This document shows positions 14,752 to 19,833 of a DNA stretch of 19,833 nucleotides, piece after piece. The notes below the pieces were generated by a model. It was not told the origin of the DNA. It searched no databases and saw nothing but the letters and a program-made list of their open reading frames with translations. Numbering within the stretch: the first letter of the stretch is position 1; every line of letters starts with the position of its first letter. The position numbers and the translations under genes were made by a program. Source of the stretch: Phycisphaerae bacterium SM23_33 (GTDB lineage Bacteria > Planctomycetota > Phycisphaerae > SM23-33); NCBI GenBank assembly GCA_001303665.1, contig LJUF01000058.1:1-19833 (forward strand). Direction: 5' to 3'.

Positions 14752-16173
14752 ATGAGCTTTTTGCCGGCCATACGAAAACGCCTGGCCGAGCACGGCCAGG
14801 AGCACCTGCTCGCCTTTTATGACCAGCTCGACGCCCCGCAGAAGGCACGGCTGCTGGAACAGGTTGCCGCGATTGACTTTGAGCAGCTTTCCGGCCTGAT
14901 CCGCTCGCACGTGCTTTCCCGCCCCCAGGTGCGGCTGCCGGAGCACGTCCTGCCGCCGCCGATCCGTCCGGCTCGCCCTTCCGACCCGGCCAGCGTCGCG
15001 GCTTACGATTCGGCCCGGCGGCGAGGGGAGGAGCTGATCTCGCGGGGGAAGGTTGCGGCCCTGGTGGTGGCCGGCGGGGCGGGCACCCGGCTGGGGTTCG
15101 ACGGCCCCAAAGGCTGCCTGCCCGTCACGGCGGTGAAGGGCAAGAGCCTTTTTCAGGTCTTTGCCGAACAGCTCCTGGCGACGCAGCGCCGCTACGGGGC
15201 GGTTGTGCCGTGGTACGTCATGACCAGCCTTTCCAACGACCAGACCACCCGCCGCTTCTTCGCCGAAAACGACTTCTTCGGCCTGGACCCGAGCGACGTG
15301 CTCTTCTTCGCCCAGGGTCAGATGCCGGCGCTGAGCTTCGACGGCAAGGTCCTGCTGGCCGAAAAGGACCAGCTGGCCTGGAGCCCCGACGGCCACGGCG
15401 GCTGCCTGCCCGCCCTGCGGCGCAGCGGGGCGCTGGAGGACATGGCCCGGCGCGGGGTGGAGTACATCTCCTATTTCCAGGTGGACAATCCGCTGGTCCG
15501 GTGCGTGGACCCCCTGTTCATCGGCCTGCACGCTGAGGCCGGGGCGGGCATGTCCGCCAAGGTCCTGCCCAAGCGCCAGCCCAAGGAAAAGCTGGGCAAC
15601 TTCTGCACGGTGGACGGCAGGGTCACGGTGATCGAGTATTCCGACCTGCCCGACGAGTTGGCCTTCGCCACGCGCGACGACGGCACGCTGGTATTCAACG
15701 CCGGCAGCATTGCCATTCACGTGCTGTCGCGGTGGCTCGTCGAGGAGCTGACCGCGGGCGGGGCCTGCCGCCTGCCTTTCCATCGCGCCGACAAGGAGGT
15801 CCCTTACATTGATGCCAACGGGGACAGGGTGCAGCCGGAGGAGCCCAACGCCGCCAAGCTGGAGATGTTCATATTCGACGCCCTGCCGATGTCGCGAGAA
15901 TCGGTCCTGCTTCAGACCCTCCGCGGCGAGGAGTTCTCCCCGGTGAAGAACCAGCAGGGCGAAGATTCCCTGGTGACCTGCCTGCGCGACCAGATCGCCC
16001 GGGCGGGGCTGTGGCTGGCCTCGGCCGGCGTCAGCGTTCCGCGGGACGCCCAGGGCCAGGTGGCGGCCGCGATCGAGATCAGCCCTTTGCTGGCCCTGGA
16101 CGCGGAGGAGCTGGCCGCGAAGCTCCCGCCCGGCCTGACCATCAAGCCGGGGCAGGAAGTCTACCTGGAATGA
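14752..16173 (+). CDS. UDP-N-acetylglucosamine pyrophosphorylase-like UTP:sugar-1-phosphate uridylyltransferase (UAP/UDPGP family)
   Basis: This 473-residue enzyme belongs to the eukaryotic-type UAP1/UDPGP family, making UDP-sugar and pyrophosphate from UTP and sugar-1-phosphate. The nucleotide loop VVAGGAGTRLGFDGPKG spans about residues 105-121. Later landmarks are VDNPLVRCVDP, KEKLGNFCTVDGRVTVIEYSDLP, FNAGSIAIHVLS and AKLEMFIFDALPMSR, each a close match to UAP1 landmarks. The ATG at 14752 is preceded by GAGGAG at 4 nt; upstream in-frame sequence from 14590 is low-complexity leader. It stands in a plus-strand pair with the URO-D-like gene but with a 207-bp gap. GlcNAc-1-P is the likely substrate; glucose- or galactose-1-P is possible. 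It appears in addition to the GlmU-like enzyme. Confidence 0.9.
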   Translation: MSFLPAIRKRLAEHGQEHLLAFYDQLDAPQKARLLEQVAAIDFEQLSGLIRSHVLSRPQVRLPEHVLPPPIRPARPSDPASVAAYDSARRRGEELISRGKVAALVVAGGAGTRLGFDGPKGCLPVTAVKGKSLFQVFAEQLLATQRRYGAVVPWYVMTSLSNDQTTRRFFAENDFFGLDPSDVLFFAQGQMPALSFDGKVLLAEKDQLAWSPDGHGGCLPALRRSGALEDMARRGVEYISYFQVDNPLVRCVDPLFIGLHAEAGAGMSAKVLPKRQPKEKLGNFCTVDGRVTVIEYSDLPDELAFATRDDGTLVFNAGSIAIHVLSRWLVEELTAGGACRLPFHRADKEVPYIDANGDRVQPEEPNAAKLEMFIFDALPMSRESVLLQTLRGEEFSPVKNQQGEDSLVTCLRDQIARAGLWLASAGVSVPRDAQGQVAAAIEISPLLALDAEELAAKLPPGLTIKPGQEVYLE

Positions 16174-16380
16174 GGCAGGGCTGAACGGGACGGGGCGGTG
16201 TTGGCGGCTCGCCGGAGTTCTCCCGCCGCGGCGGCCGCCTGGGATGCAGCCAACTCTCCAGTTGCCCGGGCCCTGATTGAGAAAAACCGCGCCGCCGGCT
16301 CGTACTCTGCGCCGGTTTGGTTAAAATGGCCCGCGGGCCTTGCCGGGCCGGTTGACTCTATGGGAAAGGAATCGCCGCAC

Positions 16381-17589
16381 ATGAACGACCGCCAGCGCTT
16401 CGATGCGATCATGCATTACCGGCCCTTCGACCGGTGCGTCATTCAGGACTTCTCCTACTGGGAAGAGACCGTCCTGGCCTGGCACCACTACGGCCTGCCG
16501 AAAGACGTCGGCCTCGCCAACAGCCAGGACTTCTTCGGCTTCGACCGCATGTGGGACGGCGTTGAGGCCAACGTGCTGCTGTGCCCGGGCTTTGAGACCA
16601 AGCTGCTCCAGGACGACGGCCAGTTCCAGATCATCCAGGACGCCGACGGCACCGTCATCCGCAAGGCCAAGATCCTCAGTTCCATCCCCCAGCACCTCGA
16701 CCACACGCTCAAGGACCGCCGCAGCTGGGAAAGGCACTTCAAGTGGCGCCTTGACCCCGACCACCCCGACCGCTTGCCGCAGGACTTCGACAAGAAATTG
16801 GCCGCCATGGCCGACGAAAAGCGAGACTTTCCCTTGAGGACAGGCTGTGGCAGCACCTTCGGGCGACTGCGCAACTGGATGGGGCTGGAGGGCGTCTCCT
16901 ACATCCAGTACGACGATCCCAAACTCTTCGCCGAGATGATCCGGACCATGGGCACGTGCATCGTGGGCACGGTGAAGCGAGTGCTTCAGCGGGCCAAGGC
17001 CGCCGGCGTGACCTTCGATTACGCCAGCATGTGGGAGGACATGTCCTTCGCCCAGGGTCCGCTGCTGGGCGTGCCGGCCTTCCACGCCCACTGCGTACCC
17101 CAGTACAAGCGGATCAGCTCGCTGCTGAAAGAGTACGGCACGGACCTGATCATGCTGGACAGCGACGGCGACGTGCGGCCGCTGCTTCCGGGCTGGCTGG
17201 ACGGCGGGGTCAACATCGCCTTCCCGCTGGAGGTGGGCACCTGGGGCTGCGACCCGGTCCAGCTCCGCCAGCGGTTCGGCAGGCAGCTGCGGATGGCGGG
17301 GGGCTTCAGCAAGCGGATCCTGGCCCGAGGCCCTGACGCCATCGCCGCCGAGATTGACCGCCTGGCCCCGCTGGTCGAGCAGGGCGGCTTCATCCCCTTC
17401 TGCGACCACCGCGTCCCGCCGGACGTGAGCTTCGAAAACTACCTCTTCTACGTCGAGCGGGCCAAGCAGGCTTGGGGCAAGGGCCTGCCCAACCTTCGAC
17501 CTACCGGCCGGCCCGACGTCTCCGCCCCGTGCTACGGCAAGCCTTACGACCACCGCGTCATCCTGGGTCAGGCCCCGGCTGCGCACTGA
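16381..17589 (+). CDS. Uroporphyrinogen decarboxylase-like (URO-D/MtaA-family) protein
   Basis: A 402-residue protein with the URO-D-fold landmarks MNDRQRFDAIMHYRPFDR at the start and WEDMSFAQGPLLG, DSDGDVRPLLPGWLDGGVN and PFCDHRVPPDVSFENYLFYV later. It belongs to the broad URO-D/corrinoid methyltransferase group, abundant in Planctomycetota, rather than canonical HemE, whose N-terminal arginine-containing RQAGR motif is absent. The role is therefore unknown; methyl transfer to or from a cobamide is possible but no corrinoid protein is nearby. ATG 16381 follows AAAGGA at about 11 nt; ATG 16360 (MGKESPH) is an alternative. The 207-bp upstream gap holds only a weak TTGAGA/TACTCT promoter-like pair. 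It ends convergently with the EF-hand gene. Confidence 0.82.
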   Translation: MNDRQRFDAIMHYRPFDRCVIQDFSYWEETVLAWHHYGLPKDVGLANSQDFFGFDRMWDGVEANVLLCPGFETKLLQDDGQFQIIQDADGTVIRKAKILSSIPQHLDHTLKDRRSWERHFKWRLDPDHPDRLPQDFDKKLAAMADEKRDFPLRTGCGSTFGRLRNWMGLEGVSYIQYDDPKLFAEMIRTMGTCIVGTVKRVLQRAKAAGVTFDYASMWEDMSFAQGPLLGVPAFHAHCVPQYKRISSLLKEYGTDLIMLDSDGDVRPLLPGWLDGGVNIAFPLEVGTWGCDPVQLRQRFGRQLRMAGGFSKRILARGPDAIAAEIDRLAPLVEQGGFIPFCDHRVPPDVSFENYLFYVERAKQAWGKGLPNLRPTGRPDVSAPCYGKPYDHRVILGQAPAAH

Positions 17590-17634
17590 GGCGAGCTTTT
17601 ACTCGCCGCCTGGAACACGCATCGGCGCAGGAAA

Positions 17635-17656
17635 GCGGAGCCGCTTGCGGCTCCGC
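17635..17656. repeat. Perfect 10-bp inverted repeat with 2-nt loop between convergent genes
   Basis: GCGGAGCCGC and GCGGCTCCGC flank TT. A smaller stem (GGCGAG/CTCGCC, 17590-17607) precedes it directly after the URO-D-like stop. Together they may end transcription from both sides, although neither has a proper T-run. The element is also REP-like in form. Confidence 0.5.
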
Positions 17657-17690
17657 GGAAGCTTCCGAACTCGGAAAACGCAGTGGGCGA

Positions 17691-19019
17691 TCAGTTCTGT
17701 CCCTGGCCGCCGGGCCCGCCGCGCCGGCCACCCGCGCCACCGCGCCGGCCACCGGCGCCGCCGCGCCGGCCGCGTCCCGCGTCCTGCATCCCCAACAGGC
17801 TGGACCAGCCTTCCTCATTCATCATCTTCTGCCGCTCTTGCTCGTTGAGCTGCCCGTCCCTGTCGGCGTCGTATTTCTCGCGCAGCTTGTTCCAGTACGA
17901 CCGCATTTCCTCCGGGCTGACGTTGCCGTTGCCGTCGGCGTCCATCTGCCCGCGGCGCTGCTCCATTTCCGCCCGTATGCCTCGCTGCATGGCCTGGCGC
18001 TCTGTTTCCGATAATCCGCCGTCGCCGTCGGCGTCCCAGCGCCTGATGGATTGCCTGCGGCGCTGCTCCCATTGCCTGGCGAGTTGATCCCATCTCTGCT
18101 GCTCGGCTGCCATGGCCGCCTGTTCCTGCTGGCTGAGCTGGCCGTCGCCGTCCCTGTCGTGCCGCTGCACAAGCCACTGCCGCCGCCTGTCCTCGGCCTG
18201 CCTGCGCTGGGCTTCGCGCATGGCCTGGTTCTCCTGGTCGTCGAGCTTGCCGTCCTTGTTGGCGTCCCACTGTTCCAGCAGCCTCTGCTGGCGCTCGGCA
18301 CGGTAGGCCTCGGACATGGCCCTGCTCTCTTCCGCGTTGAGCCTGCCGTCGCCGTCCTTGTCGTAATTGGCGATTGATTCCTGGTAGCGCCGCCGCTGCT
18401 CGGCGAGCTGCTGCCGCAACCTGGCCCCTTCGGCTTCCCTGGCGGCGGTCTGTTCCTGGTCCACCCGGCCGCCCCTGCTCCTGGCCGACCTTTGAGGCAT
18501 CTGTCGGCGGGGCTGGTCCCCCCGCCCCCCCGGGCCCGCCCCGCGTTGTCCCCGGACCGGGGCGGACAGCCCGCCGGCCAAGTGGGCGTTGGCCGCGCCA
18601 CGCTCCGAGCCGGTGAGCCTGCCATCCTTGTTTTCGTCGAACAGCTCCAGCAGCCGTTTGCGGATGCCCAGCCGGTAGGCCTCGGCCTCGGCCCAGTTCA
18701 GCTTGCCGTCGTTGCTCTGGTCGTGGGCGATGGCGGCTTCCCAGCGGTCGTAGGAGCGGACGAAGGAGTTGGCCTTGCCGGCGGTGGCGTCCCATTCCTC
18801 TTTGCTCAGCTCCCCGTCCACGCCGGCAGAGGCGAAGAACCGGGTGCGCTCCTCGCCCTGCACGTAATCGTCGAGCAGGCCCTTGAGATGATCAACCGCC
18901 GGAGCGGCCTGCGTGGCCGGCTCGGTCGATGTGGGTAGTGTCGTTGTCTGGGCGTGGGCGGGGCCGGCCCAGAGGGCCATCGCGGCGACCACCGTCAACA
19001 GGGTAATGTAACGTGTCAT
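17691..19019 (-). CDS. Secreted multi-EF-hand protein with RGG-rich C-terminus
   Basis: This 442-residue protein has a signal peptide (MTRYITLLTVVAAMALWAGPAHA|Q) and eight canonical DxDxDG-type calcium loops. They start at about residues 100, 128, 220, 252, 288, 329, 360 and 384 (for example DKDGDGRLNAEE and DADGDGGLSETE). A degenerate ninth may be at VDGELSKEE. Between loops 2 and 3 lies a Gly/Arg/Gln-rich linker (about 150-200), and the helices between loops are rich in Arg, Gln and Glu. The tail (415-442) is built of GRRGGAG-type repeats encoded by 21-bp DNA repeats. The ATG at 19019 has AAGGAGA five bases upstream. It is likely a periplasmic or surface calcium-binding protein; such proteins are common in Planctomycetota and their function is unknown. 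Confidence 0.88.
   Translation of the reverse strand: MTRYITLLTVVAAMALWAGPAHAQTTTLPTSTEPATQAAPAVDHLKGLLDDYVQGEERTRFFASAGVDGELSKEEWDATAGKANSFVRSYDRWEAAIAHDQSNDGKLNWAEAEAYRLGIRKRLLELFDENKDGRLTGSERGAANAHLAGGLSAPVRGQRGAGPGGRGDQPRRQMPQRSARSRGGRVDQEQTAAREAEGARLRQQLAEQRRRYQESIANYDKDGDGRLNAEESRAMSEAYRAERQQRLLEQWDANKDGKLDDQENQAMREAQRRQAEDRRRQWLVQRHDRDGDGQLSQQEQAAMAAEQQRWDQLARQWEQRRRQSIRRWDADGDGGLSETERQAMQRGIRAEMEQRRGQMDADGNGNVSPEEMRSYWNKLREKYDADRDGQLNEQERQKMMNEEGWSSLLGMQDAGRGRRGGAGGRRGGAGGRRGGPGGQGQN
17719..17781. repeat. 21-bp tandem repeat, about 3 copies, within the EF-hand gene
   Basis: Units beginning CCGCGCCGGCC start at 17719, 17740 and 17761. The first two differ at only a few bases; the third diverges in its last half. 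They encode the RRGGAGG-like tail of the EF-hand protein on the minus strand. Copy number could vary by slippage. Confidence 0.75.
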
Positions 19020-19065
19020 CTTCTCTCCTTTCCGGTCGAGAAGCACGTTAACAGCGGAAACTCCC

Positions 19066-19094
19066 TTGCACTGTCGGGTACATGAGTTTATACG
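19066..19094 (+). promoter_or_regulatory. Candidate promoter for the small secreted protein
   Basis: TTGCAC (19066-19071) and TATACG (19089-19094) are 17 bp apart on the plus strand, giving a leader of about 130 nt. A TATAAA box occurs on the opposite strand at 19092-19087, so the EF-hand promoter probably overlaps here, although no good -35 for it was found. Confidence 0.35.
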
Positions 19095-19227
19095 CAGTAC
19101 CGAGAACATTATTACCGTTCTGTGCCGTTCCGGCAAGTCCGATTGCCCCTGTCTCGGCCGGGGAAAGGGGCGCTGCGGGCCTGCCGGTGTCGGCACGATC
19201 GGAAACCTGCTTGGAAGGAGCGATAGA

Positions 19228-19443
19228 ATGTCCAGGAATCTGGTGGCGGCGATGCTGGCCGTGTTGATCATAACGGCCTTGACGGGGCTTGTCCCGGCCC
19301 AGGAGCCGACGACCCAGCCGGCGGCGCCCCCGAAGCCCGCGGCCAAGTGGCCGTGGGTCGGCTGGTCCATGCGGACGTTGGCCAGGAACCAGGTGGAGCT
19401 GGCACGGATGGTTCAGGCCCTCAGGGCCCAGAAGGGCGGTTGA
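19228..19443 (+). CDS. Small secreted hypothetical protein (71 aa)
   Basis: The product has a hydrophobic signal peptide (MSRNLVAAMLAVLIITALTGLVPAQ, cleavage likely after Ala24), a Pro/Thr/Ala linker (PTTQPAAPPKPAAK) and a short C-terminal amphipathic stretch (SMRTLARNQVELARMVQALRAQKGG). The start ATG 19228 has GGAAGGAG seven bases upstream, which strongly supports real translation despite the small size. It lies divergent from the EF-hand gene and 136 bp before etfB. I do not recognise the family. It may be exported to the periplasm. Confidence 0.7.
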   Translation: MSRNLVAAMLAVLIITALTGLVPAQEPTTQPAAPPKPAAKWPWVGWSMRTLARNQVELARMVQALRAQKGG

Positions 19444-19515
19444 CCGCCGCTGGCAGGGAACTTCTGCTCGCCCCGCCGGGTCGGGGCTGGACGGCCCGGC
19501 CGAGGGCGGATTTGC

Positions 19516-19545
19516 TTGAACTGGCCGTGCCGGGGCCGATACAGT
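19516..19545 (+). promoter_or_regulatory. Candidate promoter for etfB
   Basis: TTGAAC (19516-19521) and TACAGT (19540-19545) are 18 bp apart, about 35 bp before the etfB start. Match is moderate. Confidence 0.4.
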
Positions 19546-19579
19546 GTCCCTCCCTGCTCGCGGAGTCAGGCCCAGAGCC

Positions 19580-19833
19580 ATGCGCATCATTGTCCCCATC
19601 AAGCAGGTGCCGGAGACCGGCGCCGTCAAGATGGACGAAGCCACCGGCACGATGATCCGGGAGGGGGTGGAGGCCATCGTCAATCCGCTGGACCTTTACG
19701 GCCTGGAGCTGGCCATCCGCCTTCGCGAGCAGGCCGAGGCCGCCGGCGGCGATTCCGTGGAGGTCGTCACCATCACCATGGGCCCGCCGGCGGCGGACAA
19801 GGCCATCCGCGAGGCCGTGGCCATGGGCTGCGA
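19580..19833 (+). CDS. etfB: Electron transfer flavoprotein beta subunit (FixA/EtfB), N-terminal part, cut by window edge
   Basis: The visible 84 residues start MRIIVPIKQVPETGAVKMDE and continue IVNPLDLYGLELAIRLRE and VVTITMGPPAADKAIREAVAMGC, the classical EtfB N-terminal AMP-binding alpha/beta domain. EtfB works with EtfA to carry electrons between acyl-CoA dehydrogenases or other flavoenzymes and the respiratory or bifurcating partners. ATG 19580 is the first Met of the conserved start; the upstream ribosome site is weak (GGAG far upstream). EtfA and any bifurcating partner would lie beyond the right edge, so a bifurcating versus canonical type cannot be judged. Confidence 0.95.
   Translation, partial: MRIIVPIKQVPETGAVKMDEATGTMIREGVEAIVNPLDLYGLELAIRLREQAEAAGGDSVEVVTITMGPPAADKAIREAVAMGC

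Overview
The window looks like high-GC chromosomal DNA from an anaerobic or facultative member of the Planctomycetota, most likely near the Phycisphaerae. This is inferred from gene content: a solitary H-domain pseudopilin with a perfect Shine-Dalgarno, a secreted multi-EF-hand protein with an RGG-rich tail, a URO-D-like protein, an alternate GlmU-type enzyme, a probable Re-citrate synthase and split type II fatty-acid-like genes. No rRNA, tRNA, CRISPR array, insertion sequence or phage gene was seen.

Left part (1-4639, all minus strand). A Re-citrate/homocitrate synthase-like enzyme is followed downstream by the N-terminal part of an ADP-forming acyl-CoA synthetase, which runs off the left edge. 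A 330-bp gap carries a short tandem repeat and a hairpin. Beyond it lies a separate unit transcribed nagB -> alternate GlmU-like protein -> acyl carrier protein, with a good promoter in front of nagB.

Central part (4846-9074, plus strand). This is the most interesting block: a FabZ-like dehydratase, a promoter, an acyl carrier protein with a large insertion, a second FabZ-like dehydratase, and two ketosynthases joined by ATGA overlaps. The first ketosynthase has lost all the catalytic residues and resembles a chain-length factor (KS-beta). The second keeps the full active site (KS-alpha). The set looks like a dedicated type II fatty acid/polyketide assembly line, closed by a strong intrinsic terminator. 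After it come a membrane-anchored alpha/beta hydrolase, a GH3-family acyl-adenylating enzyme and a beta-CASP metallo-beta-lactamase RNase. The GH3 gene has no stop codon at its expected end. It passes abruptly, in a different frame, into the beta-CASP gene, suggesting a deletion, a frameshift or an assembly fault.

Right part (13258-19833). A bidirectional terminator separates the beta-CASP gene from a convergent pseudopilin gene. A 560-bp gap with a GC-rich hairpin leads to a eukaryotic-type UDP-sugar pyrophosphorylase (UAP family) and then a URO-D-like gene. A convergent EF-hand protein gene, a small secreted protein and the start of etfB complete the window. Sugar-nucleotide supply (NagB, alternate GlmU, UAP) and acyl-chain assembly (two ACPs, two dehydratases, two ketosynthases, GH3, hydrolase) are the two themes. 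A lipid or glycolipid envelope product would unite them, but that is inference.
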